DNA of 64,000 nucleotides from Prosapia bicincta (taxonomy: Eukaryota > Arthropoda > Insecta > Hemiptera > Cercopidae), in assembly GCA_036971475.1 (NCBI GenBank), contig JBAIZL010000002.1:233737643-233801642 (forward strand). Direction: 5' to 3'. The notes under the pieces are model-generated. The model was given only the letters and a program-made list of their open reading frames with translations, ran no database searches and was not told the DNA's origin. Every line of letters begins with the position of its first letter. Position 1 is the stretch's first letter. A program made the translations under genes and the position numbers. Positions 47,436 to 61,255 of the stretch are shown piece after piece.

Positions 47436-48189
47436 AGATGACTTTGTTGTCTAAAAATCACCCCCTCCACTCTTACCAGTATATATAAATATATATATTT
47501 TGTATGCTTCCTTTTCTTGATCTGGCAGGTATAATTTTACCAATATCGTTGCGTCTAGAATGTAGAGAATGTATTACATCTATGAATATCTGAGCGGGTA
47601 ATACTGCAATCTTGTTTGTGGGGCACTAAATTTAGTCTTTTTTCGGAGTTGTGATTACAGTAAGCAATAAAACAAACCCAGTTTATATTTTAAATACAGT
47701 AAAGCTGTTCACATTATTTTCATAAAAGAATTGCACAAGTTATTGTCAAGAAATAGGCTATTCATTTAGAAAATGTGAACTTTAAAAATAATATATTTAG
47801 GCAACTCTGAAGACACATTTGTGAGTCTACAAATTCTTGTTATTTGCCTAGTCGAGTTAATTGCTAATAAATAAAAATATGTGAATGTTGCTCTGCTTCA
47901 CATTATTGTTTAGGTAACCAAATTCGTGACGAACTGGCAATAAAATTTGTACTTTCAAATATTTGAAAAAAAAAATTGCAGACGCTATATTATTATACGG
48001 TATTTTATTCATTTGCTCTTTCCTATTAGCAATTTCTTTCCATGCCCTCCCTTTTATCTATGTAAAAATATACATAGCTTTTATTTTGGAATTTCTTTAG
48101 TACAAATATGTAAATACTAGCTTTACCCTGCGCACGTTACTGCGCCTGAGATCATAATTTTCTAATAAGAACAGCAATATATATAATAC

Positions 48190-48294
48190 ATTTTCTTGTT
48201 TAATAATTTAAAACAACATAGGTTATTCAAATACAAGAATATTTATTATTTTATATCCAAAGCTTTTCGTTGCAAACAGTGCCAACATCATCAG
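48190..48294 (-). repeat. PLE terminal repeat, family B copy 2, with hammerhead-like motif
   Basis: Matches both arms of 49357-49562 and the foldback at 35867. On the minus strand: CUGAUGA (48294-48288), U, a stem of about 5 bp with a bulge (GUUGGC/GCAAC), GAAA (48268-48265), the short AGCUU, then GGAU, which can pair with AUUC just before CUGAUGA. The motif overlaps the stop codon of the upstream ORF. Confidence 0.7.
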
Positions 48295-48975
48295 GAATTT
48301 TTCTTATGTGTTTTATTAACTGTATTTTTTTTAATCAATTTTTTAATTTCATAAGCTGCTTCGATTCTGGTATTTTCTTGTAAGCTTGTATTTAGTTTAC
48401 TAATAGCTAGTTCTGTATCTATTATAATATTATTAATAATATTATTTATGTCTATTTTTACATTGATTTTATTGTTTTCAAGAAGTTTTATTTCATTATT
48501 ATTAAATCCAGTATTTGATAGATTAACTACATTAGGGTGAAAATTATGATATTTAATTTCAGGTACATCTTTTATTTGTTTTTCTAACTTCAAATTTTTA
48601 AGTTTTTTGTTTATTTTATTTATTTCTATATTTTTAATTTTATTTATAAATAAATATATTTTAATATATTTTTCTTCCCATTTTATGTTATACATAATAG
48701 AAGTTAATTTTATTTGTAGCTTATATATTTCAATCGTTAAAGTATTTTTTTTTATACAAGTTTTTATTTTAATTCTTAACTCATAATTTTTAGCTTGTTT
48801 ACATGTTTTTTGAGCTATATTATTTTTGTTTTTTTTATTGTAATTTTTGCGTATTTTGAAATTATGTTATTTATAATACATTGTTTATTAAAGCATATAT
48901 TACAGTTTGTATTAATTAGTTGAATTTTACGTTTTTCAAATAAATTAATGTCTTTGTTAAGGGAACATTACAATT
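48291..48975 (-). pseudogene. Penelope-type N-terminal ORF region (RT and nuclease deleted)
   Basis: The open part 48291-48695 (134 codons) contains 'VVNLSNTGFNNNEIKLLEN', the N-terminal motif that precedes the RT in Penelope proteins, followed by 'DTELAISKL…NTRIEAAYEIKKL', also typical. Upstream to about 48975 are Lys-rich codons with a C-x2-C pair, in frames broken by stops. The open frame ends in HKKNS with a TGA that is part of the CTGATGA box of the terminal repeat, so the deletion joined N-terminal coding DNA directly to the repeat. No catalytic domain remains. Confidence 0.7.
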
Positions 48976-49356
48976 ATTAATAGAAATCATTTTAAAATAT
49001 ATTAGTAAAAAATATACTGTATTATTGCAAATAATTGCTTCTAGTTGCATATTATAAAATATTTGTTTGATCCAGTATCAACTTGTAAAGATGAAAATCT
49101 TCAGTATAATTACTTTAGAAATGATAAAAATTATATATCTTGAGTTGTTTAAAATATCTTTTTCAAATATATGTAATAATACACATAATTCTAGATATTT
49201 GATCGATTAATCTGTATGTTAAATATTAAATATGTTATCAAAATGTTTTTGAATTATTAATCAAGTCTCAAATCTAACCTACAATTATAACACTTACATT
49301 GTTTGCACAACACTTTTTATATCACCCTGTAAGTTTAATTTTATATAAATAAAAAA

Positions 49357-49562
49357 TACGTTTTCTTGTTTAGTAATTTAAAACAACATAGGTTATTCAA
49401 ATACAAGAATATTTATTATTCAAAGCTTTTCGTTGGTAAACAGTACCAACATCATCATGATGTTGGTACTGTCTACCAACGAAAAGCTTTGAATATAAAA
49501 ATAAATATTCTTCTATTTGAATAACCTATGTTGATTTAAATTATTAAACAAAAAATCGTATT
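49357..49562. repeat. Inverted pair of PLE terminal repeats, family B copy 3
   Basis: 'aacataggttattcaaatac' to 'accaacatcatc' on the left is followed at once by its near-exact reverse complement on the right ('atgatgttggtactg' to 'tttgaataacctatgttg'). Arms are about 100 bp with almost no loop. The arms look nearly identical, so the hairpin is young or maintained. Confidence 0.9.

Positions 49563-49569
<7 letters not shown>

Positions 49570-49639
<70 letters not shown>
49570..49639. repeat. (TA)n microsatellite
   Basis: About 70 bp of pure AT dinucleotides abutting the PLE terminal repeat. It may be the insertion target. Confidence 0.95.
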
Positions 49640-49642
<3 letters not shown>

Positions 49643-51059
49643 TTTTTCTAACAATGAAATTTTAGAAACGTTTTTGAAGCATTACTGTTTCCATAGAATC
49701 GATCTATACAACCGTATTAGTCTAATCAGCTTATCATGTCATATCACACAGATAACGTTGTTGAAAGAACCGAATGATTTTTATATTTAGGCACTTTGTC
49801 ATTATAAGACATAAGGGCAAACGTTATTTCATACGGTTTTAGTACCAGAAGCTATCACTTAAATGGTAATACGTGTACAAGGAATGCATTACTTGTAATT
49901 GCAACTGCTTGTAGAGCTGTGCGAATTTGACTTGTAATGTCAATATTCATTAGCAATGATAAAATATTTATTTCAATGGTTTTGAAGGTGTTGTTTGTGA
50001 GTGTTGAAAACTGCAAAATGTGTTTTAATTTAGGTTTATAAACTTTTAACTTCTAATAAGGATTTTCGTTTACAAAAATGATACGAAGGGTGTATTTGTT
50101 ATAGCATGAATTGGTCTGTGATCTGTCATTAACCTTAAACACATTAAAAAACGCATGTTCATATTTTAGGTAAACCATAATGTGTATGAGACTAAACCAA
50201 CTGGCTACATCTATTCAGGAGTAAGGTCCTAACTATAAAATACATATATCTCCTGCCTAACGTAAATTATGTTTCATTGTTACAATATAATTAGTCCGTA
50301 CTTTTATAAGCGGTAGCATTAATTCTGTTAGAAATCTCTATTCTTTCGTTCACATTGAATAGAAATTCTTTCGTTGTATAAAATTATTAAAGAGAAGACA
50401 TAATTTATTGTCGGTTTATTGATTTACACATCTTTATTATTGGCAGCTCTCTCATCAAATATGAGTTTCTGTACCTATTAGGTACTGACGAATTTGAATT
50501 TGGTGCGATTTATCATCTTAGTCTTTAATGAAAAATGCATATATTTAATATATATAGAGATATTCATTAAAATATATGCTCTATATTACTAATATTTCAA
50601 ATATAAATCGGATTTTGTTTGAGTAAGAATATTGCATTGGTAGCGATATGTGAAATATATAGTGAGACTAAAGCAGAGAAAAATGCTGGGATATGCGATC
50701 AATGGAATTGAATTATAGAGCAATATCGGCGCAGGTATTTCCAATATGTAATAACCTAGCAACATGTACATTCGTATTCCTAATATATATCATGAGTTAT
50801 TTTAGTAATATAATGTATATGCTATTATCACTCAATACCCAAAATAACATTTTCGAATTTATATAATGAAACCGTATGATTATTACAAAACTATAAATTG
50901 GCATCCCTTGCATGTCTTGAATTTTAGGACTTTTTGGAGAGAAAAAAGAATATTTATTTTTTTTAAAATAATATAGTAAATCAATTATTTGGGTACAATA
51001 TAGTTAAAGATTTGAAAGATAAAAATATGTTTGAAGGAATATTATTTGATGGGATTTAT
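49640..51059. other. AT-rich region with no recognised gene
   Basis: One 60-codon minus frame (50589-50771) without motif. Nothing else was seen. Confidence 0.4.
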
Positions 51060-52270
51060 GTAAGCTCACAGCAACAACACGCCACATAAACTCACACATG
51101 AAATAATCACACTGACCAAACTCATCACATCACAAAACTACTTCACATACCAACACAAATACTAGACACAGAAATATGGCCTCCCAATGGTTTCCCCTAT
51201 CTCAGGCATAATAGCAAACATATTCCTACACCACATCGAACAACAATATATTCTACAGAACAATAACCACTAACATAAAATAATTTACTACCATAGAAAT
51301 GTAGATGACATTTTATTATTATACAACGGCAACAAACGGCAAATCAAACTACTACATAATTACATTCATACCATACACCAAAACCTCACATTTACTCTCG
51401 AATTAGAAGAAAACAATAGAAGAAACTTTCTAGATCTTACTATCACCAAACACAACACTAGACACAATTTCAAAATATACAGAAAACCAACAACTACATA
51501 TATGGTCATACATAATACATCTAATCACCCCACACAACACAAACACTCTGCATTTAATCGTATGTTACACCGCCTAAAAAATATACCAATGCTACAGAAA
51601 GTCTACGACGAAGAACTTAATACCATAAAACACATCGCCCAACAATACGGCTACCAACATACTAATAGACAACATACGTAGGTTAATTAAAACATAAACA
51701 CCATCAAACTACCACACAAACACACCACACAAAAAACAACAAATACATATCCCTCACCTACCACAATAAAAACACACACACAAAATAGCCTCCACATTCT
51801 AAAAAATCCATTACCAAATATCCTACAAAACAACAAACACTCTAAGAAAACATATACAACCTTCTAAAAAAGAAAATGACATGTACAAACTCTCAGGTAT
51901 TTTCAAATTAACTTGCAACGATTGTCCCAACTATTATATCGGTCAAACCGGCGGGTCATTCTATACATGCGTCGGTGAACACACTGCACAAACAAAACAA
52001 ACAAACCATAAATCCAGCAATGCAAAACACCTAAATAACCCCCAACATGCACATACCGACATACACACTAATTTAAATATTCTTCACACATTAAAGAAGA
52101 ATAAAAAACTAACAAACTTAGAAAATATGAAATCTACAAGCACTACACAACAGACAGTGAAAATATACTAAACGACCACACACACTTTAAAGCCATTAGC
52201 CTCTTCCAATACTTCACACAAGACTCCGACACGTCACCCAATGTTATAAATCCAACCCTGTCATACCGTT
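51060..52270 (+). pseudogene. Penelope-like element relic: RT plus GIY-YIG endonuclease
   Basis: PLE proteins pair an RT with a GIY-YIG nuclease for target-primed insertion. Seen in order: 'ITSQNYF'; 'YGLPMVSPISGIIANIFL' (51172-51225; the family has MGSPLS-like residues, so G to V here); a VDDIL box at 51301-51315 whose preceding aromatic is Asn; the downstream 'NFLDLTITKH' and 'IYRKPTTT' motifs; and then, in another frame, an open part 51881-52171 with GIY-YIG signature 'SGIFKLTC…YYIGQTGGSF…EH', whose conserved Arg is Cys. 'EIYKHYTTDSENILND' follows in a third frame. Several stops and at least two frameshifts make it inactive. The local plus strand is A/C-rich, unlike its neighbours, so it is recent enough to keep its own composition. 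Confidence 0.9.
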
Positions 52271-54324
52271 TGTAAACAGCGAAAGCCGCTAGTAGAGGGT
52301 TAGTTTCGTAAAAGTAAGCAAGTAAGCAGTTACGTATTCACTTAGTTAAGTAATTTAAAATTAGTTTAATCAGTGACTTCAAAATGATTACATCAAGAAA
52401 CATCAAACTAGATTATTTTACACAAAATGCTGAAATGCAAGGCTATTCCTTAAACAAGGAATAGGTAAATCAACTTTTAAACTATATGAAAGAATAACAA
52501 AATTAGTATATTTAACACGTTTTATATTTTAATATTAAAAAAAACAGTTACTTCTATTATTACAATGTGTGATTATGTTAAAAAATTAGCATTTGGAGTT
52601 TGGTTAAGAGTGCCTGAAGAATCACGACAGTTTTCAATATAACTGTTCTTAAAATAAGAAATAAAATCCCCACAATACTCGCAGAGCTTTAAATGTTATA
52701 ACGATTGATTTTCGGTTTAAAAATGTTACAAAGTTTACAGACCTAGCGATTTTCAGTTCGAAATAATTAATTAAAAGTTTCTACAACCTAACAAAACAAC
52801 CAGTCTTTTAATACGGTAAGGAAACTAATACACCCAGTATTTAATTTTTCAAACAGTTAGGCAAACGAAACAACAGTCAACATCTTTCTACAAACTACCT
52901 TTTGTTACATAGGACCAACTTCAGCGAGGACATTTAGGAACAATGGTGAAGATATCATAAATCTCAGAATAGAAGTTATCAAAGAAACCTTTTGATCATA
53001 TTGACGTGACAGACAGACATGTCTTTTAGACATAATACCATACTTTACCAAAAGACTCGGAAAGGACCGGAAAACATTAAAATTATTTACGAATATTCAA
53101 TAATCCAAATTAACGAAAAAATTACATTAAGTGAAAAAATTCAATTACCTATTCATACACTACTCAAAACCTAAATTAAAAATAATAATTAACACCGGTA
53201 GTATTCGATCGTTTATAAGAAAATCACTAGGATGGAAACATTGCCAAATATATATAATAAAATAGCTGTGAGCAGTAATCTCTGCACAAGGCACTTCTAA
53301 GGAAGATGATTGCAAAAGAATTGTCTTTTATCTAAAAACTTTGAAATAAGGAACTCATGGTCTGCTAGAACTCTTATCCCAAGTCTACCTCCTCCGGTAT
53401 TAATCACTAGTTACAGAGTTGTAGATTTTCTTAGGTATAATAGAATTAACCGAGGGGATGCGTCATCATTCGAAAATAAATCGATAGAAATGAGAGTGTT
53501 TTTCACTTTTAAATCGGAGTATATTAACAAATAATTTTACTAAATTTCAGAATGAACCCAGAGTCGTCATTTATAATTATTCATGAAATCTCTTATTGTT
53601 GGTGTTGTCATTATATTGATGCGGTATTTTTATTTGTATGTATCCCTTATGGTAATTGTTGAGATGGTTATATGGCGTAGGGAAAATGTAAGAGAAAGAG
53701 AGAGAGTAAAAGAGTCACATTAGGGGATCCATGGTTGTCATAAGAGTGGGGCCGGGGACATTTTGAGACCGGCCATATAATGCGTTGGCTGCTGCCGTAT
53801 CTCTGTGATACCGCCTTAGAATATAAATTAATAGACAGTGACTCAAAGCTCACTCAATGAGGTTCACCCTCGGCTCACCTAGCCTGGGTTTCCGTTTCGG
53901 GGGAATGTTTTTAATAAATTACCACCAAAACTCGTTAAATGAAATGAAATATTTTTATTACTTTCAACAGAAGCCACGTGCGCCCATTACTCATACCGAA
54001 CCGAATATAAACAGCTGAATACGACGAACATGAATTTTCCCGTCCTTTTTGAAACCAAGCGAATCAAGTAAGTAGGAGAAGTAGACATATAGCAAGAGTC
54101 GAGCAAAAAGGTGTCTTCTAGGTTTAGATCGTGACTGCAGTGACGATTTCCGATCACAATATCTCTTCTAAAGGGAAGCAGTTTACCAGAGGTAAAGTAA
54201 TAAATGAAAAACCCACAAATATGTTAAATGTTGAACTATGTTAAACTCTTTCATATTTTTATATAAATTGTAAGTACGCACATGCTCCTTGGCCGGAGTA
54301 ACATTATTTCTGTAAGCAAATAAG
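52271..54324. other. Mixed-composition region with no recognised gene
   Basis: Short frames only (53310-53534 plus, 53668-53853 minus). The stretch 53690-53900 has a GA-rich tract and a GC-rich part ('gtggggccggggacattttg') and, lying just upstream of the Gypsy RT relic, could be retroelement leader or LTR. That link is not supported by a second copy. Confidence 0.3.
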
Positions 54325-54850
54325 GATAGGTTTCCCTTGCCAAACATAACTGACATTCTAGACACATTAGGCCGATCTCAGAATTTGACATGTTTAGACC
54401 TGTCCTCAGGATATTATCAAGTAGGAATGAAGCCAAGTAGAGTAAAAAAAATGGAATCAGACTATTCAGAATTTTTAATAAAGCTCTTTGCCCTAAAATA
54501 GCTCTCCTATGATTCAAAGAATTATTAATATTTTTACAAAAGTTCAAATGAAACTTACATAGTTTATTAGAATCACAGCATAAGTTATTCAATTTGCCTT
54601 CAAGAACATAGAGGGGAAATTAAATGTTTCACAGATGTCGTGATGCCAGATTGAAAGTACAGCTTGACAAATGTATTAGAAAGAACGTGGCATAACTAGG
54701 TCATATAGTCATACCAAACAGAGTAAAACCCAGTCATGTGAAAAAGAACATATAGGAAGTACCCACTACTATTAAACCAAGTAAAGGATATTTAACACTA
54801 CTCGGCTATTACCAAAAATCCAATAAACATTTCGCAAAAGTAACGATAGC
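54325..54850 (+). pseudogene. pol: Ty3/Gypsy reverse transcriptase relic
   Basis: Starts 'DRFPLPNITDILDTLG' and continues 'LTCLDLSSGYYQVGM', the RT palm motif with the first catalytic Asp. After a stretch of broken frames, 'LGHIV' (after a stop) and 'LLGYYQKSNKHFAKV', the connection motif, appear at about 54690-54845. The YxDD part is too decayed to read. It differs in sequence from the errantivirus RT above and is on the opposite strand, so it is a separate and older insertion. The 113-codon minus frame across it is a shadow. Confidence 0.85.
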
Positions 54851-57800
54851 TAACAATCAGAATACCTTGTACATCGTAAATTTTAGAACATTTGGCGAAT
54901 AAACAGAATTTGTATTATTTTAAAATAATGTATTTACTTACACTTTAATCCACATAGAAAAGAATCTTACTTGCTATTTGAGATTTTCGACTTTCGAGAA
55001 CATTAAATATGTCCTCATTTTCTAGCATCGTCTGAGACTCCATAGCGTATTTAAGTTATGTAACTAGATAATATAGATATAACTAGTTTAATGATGACTT
55101 GTAGTATATTTATTTCTACGATTTTTGAGTTGTTCAATTTAGTATTTAGCTATCTTCAGACTAAGACAGTTCTCACTCCATGTACTCTGCGAGTATATAA
55201 GCATATATGAAAATAAGAGTTATTGCAATAATTTCTTACGTAATTATTCTTAACTATTATTAGATTAAAATAAAATATTTTTTTTAACGTTTTGTGTTTA
55301 CTAAACACATAACTTACGAAAGACACACTTACGCCTTGTCTGTAACAATAAACCAAAGTATCGTAACAAACATTAAGGGGAAAGTCTTACCTAGATATTT
55401 GTCCTGCTGCTATTTCAGATTTTGTGTTTTCTCTTGCAAATTAGTTTTGTTGTTTTTCTTTGCGATGTACTTGTGTTTGTTATTCTAAATCTATTCCTTC
55501 TTATTTTCTTCTTCTTACGGATTTTCTTTTTACAAACTATATGTCGTTACATTTGTTACTGCAATACAACAATTAGTAAGGGCAAAACTAAGAGTAATAA
55601 AATATCGCTTCCAGGATATTAGATGGCACAGAAAGATGGAACATTAAAAGGAAATAAGGCAGCTTGGCTGTATAAAGAAATATGAAAAATATTTAAGGGT
55701 ATAATAATATATCCGGACCAAATATGTATAAGAAAAAAATCATTATACGGATAACAAAAAGACAGTGAGTTGTTGAATAATAAGACAGGTAAGAGCAGAT
55801 TTAGATGAAGTTGAAGAGAGTGGGAGAGTGAAGGGAAAATAAAGGAAGCGTTAAAACCATAACAAAATTTTGCAACAGCAGTATTTAATATGTCATTTCT
55901 ATTAAGGACAACAAATATTACACAAAAACATATTAATTAGAGTTTGTAAGTATCACTCCTATGCAAAACAAAATGCATAACAGTCAGACATATGTTTGTA
56001 TCAGAAACTTTACAATAGTATAGACCAGGATGTTTTACTGTTTCCCTTTCTATACACACGCTGTCTAACAAAAAGTAACGACATTTCTAGAGACTTCCAT
56101 GATCGTACATGCAGTATTTCTGCTACGTCCGTACAAAACACTCGGAGGAGTTGTATGTTTTTTAAAAATATTTTTCGGATTCTACTGTTAAATAGAAAAT
56201 ATCAAAACTTTTCGCCTCCTACAAACCAATTGAAGCTATTGCGTTAATAAGCTCGTAATATATGGTTCAGAGAACTAAAAGTCTTATGTTATCTTCGTAG
56301 ATCCTCCTATACTAACTAGCAAACAGTTTTAATTTCTATTTGCATTAATAAAAATGATGTTGGAATAACCGTATGTGTGCATATAGTTTTACACGAGAAG
56401 AAAAAATTGTAGCAGTGTAACTAAAACCAAACTAGTAGTTACAATCATTTCGAAACAAAGAAAAAGTTCTTAACATAAAAAAAAACGAAACACCACCTTA
56501 CTCAGTGCCATGTCACTGTGAACTAATAAGCAGGAGTTACATAGCAAACACGAAGCGAACCTTCTACCTTGATTTTTGTCATTTCTCTACTATTTCGTCA
56601 TCGATTTTCCGGAATTGATCAACTGTTTGGGCGTCTTATTTAGCAGAATACTACTTACGGATCACCACTGTGGGTTATGTGTTTTGTGATGTTATTTCTG
56701 AATATAGTCATACATTTCAGCTAAACTGGTAAGATTTTTTTCTTTATGCTACGCTTTATTCATATGCTTCCTTTGATATTCAAATACCTCATATTTTTTA
56801 TGACATTTTCTTAGGCGATATTAAAAATAGGTACCCCTAAAGGGATCAAAATAACTCTTCCGGATTATTAGATTGCACAAGAACTATGTGCTATCACTCC
56901 GGATAAGCAGAGTTTGAATAGGTAAAACACAGGAAGGTAACGAAGCTGACTGAATTGTATGCACATTAATGAAACATTATTACAGATATAAGAAAAGATA
57001 TCTGTTATTATAAACGAAACCAATATTAGAAACTAAGAATAATTAATAAAATTTTTTATTCAAATTCAGGAACCCATTGCCCCGAAACAAAAAAAAACAA
57101 TATTCGCAAACAATGCCCTTTACTTCAATGTATTTGACCTGGTGTACTACAGATACGTGTCTATGCATTAGAAAAATAACAGCAGTACTAATGAACTAAA
57201 ATACTACAATTAAAAATGGCAAAAAGAAGTTTATAGAACTTTATATGAATATCAAATTTCTTGGAATCCCGAATCATCATTTTCATTCAAATAGATAAAA
57301 TAAGCTCAAACTGAAATATGCTCGAGTTTAACGGAGGCTCGAAAATTTAGACTCGGAATTTAGGAGATTCTACTCTATTTATTGGACAATGTATATATCA
57401 TATAATCTACTACATATTCTACTACATTTCTATTTATACAGGCTCTTTTGGTTCAACTTCTTTCAATGTATGATCTTTACCACCAATTTAAATTCCTTCT
57501 GTAGGTGATTTATATTGCCTTCTTTTTATTTTAGATGATAAATCAATTACAATTTTACCTTAATCCTAAGAATTTCCAAATATGTTTTACAATATTAACG
57601 TTAAAATATTATTCTTAAAACCATTTATTCATTTGTAAATGAATCAAAACTATATTACAAATTATGGTATTGTTTTTAATATATTTTTTTAAAGGTTTTC
57701 TATAGTTTTTACACTAATTTTTGTTCTGCTAGTTGCCTAATAAGTTATTAAGGAAATCTTGTTTGCAAATTTATATGGATGGTAAAATTTTTTTAAACTT

Positions 57801-58569
57801 TTTACTTCAATTTATGGCTTAACTGTACATATTACATAATGTGCTTCAGGGCAATTTATTCTATTTCATTATGTCGTTTGGATTTTAAAAAAATTTATCT
57901 CAATCAAATTTTGAAAGTAATAGTTTTCATTACTTGTTTGGAAATATTTAAACTTTGCTAAACGTATGCACTCATTGCATGACAGGTGAAGGCGGTTTTA
58001 CTTTTTCAAACTATGCTTTTACTTTAAATTCGAAAAATTGATCGAGTCATTAACTACTAACTTGAACAAGATTTTGCCATTTATTATCTTATATCACAAA
58101 TAAATAAATTCTGTGTTCGTAAAACCAATAATGTCAGTTGGATTCTAATTATTTATAACTTTGCTGTTATTTTCAGTTCTAACTCAGATAGAAATTTCAG
58201 AATGAAGATAAATGAATTTTATTTATGTGAACCGGGTCTAAATACTATCATGTGGACAGGAAATTCAAGATGTAGGGTGTCTGATTTAATGAAAGTACTT
58301 TATCAAGAAGAGTTCCCCCAACTAATCCTGTTGAGATTTCTGGAGCAGATTCAATGACAAGCATGAAATATTGCTTCGGTTAAATCTTCCTTTAGATTTT
58401 CAAAAGTATTTTCTCGTTTTATCAGTGGTATCCTTTCTTTTAGTTAGAAAAATACTTTCAGTTAAATTTAAATACTACTTTTTATAATTGCTCTAATATT
58501 TCCATGCCTACAATTAAATTAAATCATTTATATGTAATTAAAACAATGTATTGTCTTTTTATATATAGA
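54851..58569. other. AT-rich region with no recognised gene
   Basis: Several short frames (55156-55622, 55996-56247) of Phe/Leu/Cys-rich composition without motifs. No RNA gene or repeat was recognised. Confidence 0.4.
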
Positions 58570-59056
58570 CTAATGACAGATCACAGACAACTTTGATTTT
58601 TATAACACCCAACGTTTCAAATATCTTTAAAAATGGCTTTTCAAGTTCAATTTTGATTAAACAATTACTAAACATACCCTACTCACTATAAAATACATAA
58701 CATATACAGAACGTAATTAAAATTAAAAAAATATAAAATTCTTAGTAAATATAGATTTACAAGTCATTTTTTTATATTACAATAGATCCTACATAATAAT
58801 AAAACAGACAATAAAAAGGTCTGTTTTATTGTGATAAGGAAACGTTTACTTGTAAATGGATATTTATTAGGAGTTTTATAATTTGTTGATTTTTATGATG
58901 TTTAATATATGTTATGTATTTAATAAATAGTAGGTTATGTTTTGTAATTGTTTAATTAAAATTGAGCTCTTGAAAAGAATTATAGGAAAGAAATTCGAAA
59001 CGTTGAGTGTTTTAATAAAGCAAAATTATCTGTGTTCTGTCATTAGCTAATATAAA
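58570..59056. repeat. Foldback element, family C (arms of about 190 bp)
   Basis: 'ctaatgacagatcacagaca' (58570) pairs with '…ctgtgttctgtcattagct' (ending 59049). Also 'acacccaacgtttc' pairs with 'gaaacgttgagtgt', 'aattaaacaattac'-type blocks pair, and the inner 'ataaaacagac' and 'gtctgttttat' form a central hairpin near 58800. It ends in a GAAACGTTG-type sequence like many PLE terminal repeats, but no CUGAUGA box was seen. Confidence 0.85.
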
Positions 59057-60006
<950 letters not shown>

Positions 60007-61160
60007 AATCCCGTTTAAATTACTGTTCTTCTCGGATTAGCACCTTAAGACAGGATTCGTGTCTTGCAACTAGTTGATGAGACGTTTATGAAAGTAGAAT
60101 ATTGAAATGATCTAATCTCAAAGTGTTTCTAATGACATATCCCTTACTCCAAGCTTTTGAGTGTAGATTCTTTTGATAGCTGTAATAGCTTTTTGCTTTA
60201 GTTAGCTTGAGACGTAATGTTGTAACTTAATCCTTTGCACTGGTTTATAAATCCTATTAAAAGAGCTTTGATCAGAGCTTGTTGCTAATGTTAAGACTGA
60301 ATGGCGGCTTATTCTTAGCCGTTGAATAGGAAATCCCATTTCAGGACAATCAGTTTCCTCCCATTACCTCTTTTACGTTTTCAATGCTCTCCTCCATTCT
60401 CTGAACTATTTAACTCGATAAGTTTAGCTCCTTCAATTAACAATTCTATACCCGTTTTTAACTCTTAAGATAATCAAGAAAATACGCAAGTAATTCTTAT
60501 ATAAAATTTAATTAATTATATATTTTACCCATTCTATGGTATATATACTTAGGACGTTTCAATAAAAAAAACCGATGAAAAAGAAGGAGACTGTGGAAGA
60601 AAAACTAATGAATATCATATGGTCATAACAGTGCATGGAATTATTGTCTTATAAAGTTGTTAAACCTATTTAGGCTTTGATAGATTGAAAAATGGAAATA
60701 GTTTGAAGTATATAAATATACCATAGGATGGCAGGGGATCTGATAATGATTGAAAAATATTTCTTAAGAGCTATTATTTTATAGATATATAAGAAGAGTA
60801 CCTTTAGAAAAAAATATGTGTAAATTATAAGAAGAATTAGTTTGCACTAGAGATGGTTATGTAAAGTAGTTGACATTTTAAAATGAATTGGAAATAGCGG
60901 TGAACGGAAACATGTAACAGGACTCCTGAGCTTTGACATGTACAAAGGAAACTCGTTTCAAGGAAATTGGTTTCGTATTGTGAAACTACTCCATTGTGAG
61001 AAAATCCCATTTATTTAAATTTCTCAACAATCTTAGATATAAATAGTAGTTTGAACAGGTATAATATATAATTTTGTGCTCAACTATGCTTATAGGAGTT
61101 CGAAAATAGGAAAATTGTATGTGGTTTTTTTCAGATAATTATGATTTGAGACACCAAACA

Positions 61161-61162
<2 letters not shown>
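60007..61162. other. AT-rich region with no recognised feature
   Basis: Nothing supported was seen. Confidence 0.4.

Positions 61163-61254
<92 letters not shown>
61163..61254. repeat. (CA)n microsatellite
   Basis: About 92 bp of uninterrupted CA. Confidence 0.95.

Positions 61255-61255
<1 letters not shown>

Larger units (their letters stand above)
48180..49565 (-). mobile_element. Internally deleted Penelope-like element
   Basis: On the minus strand there is first an inverted pair of terminal repeats (49357-49562), then the N-terminal part of a Penelope-type ORF (48975-48291), then one terminal repeat (48292-48190). RT and endonuclease are missing. PLEs are retroelements with an RT joined to a GIY-YIG nuclease and repeats (pLTRs) that can be direct or inverted. 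A non-autonomous deletion derivative of that type explains all parts. Confidence 0.75.

Noticed and set aside
54251..54592. 113-codon minus-strand frame
   Set aside because: It lies across the plus-strand Gypsy RT relic, which has recognisable motifs; the minus frame has none.
58570..59056. Hammerhead motif in family C
   Set aside because: GAAACGTTG is present, and a stem precedes it in the right arm, but the CUGAUGA box reads CUUGAAA and the left-arm stem does not form; too weak to call.
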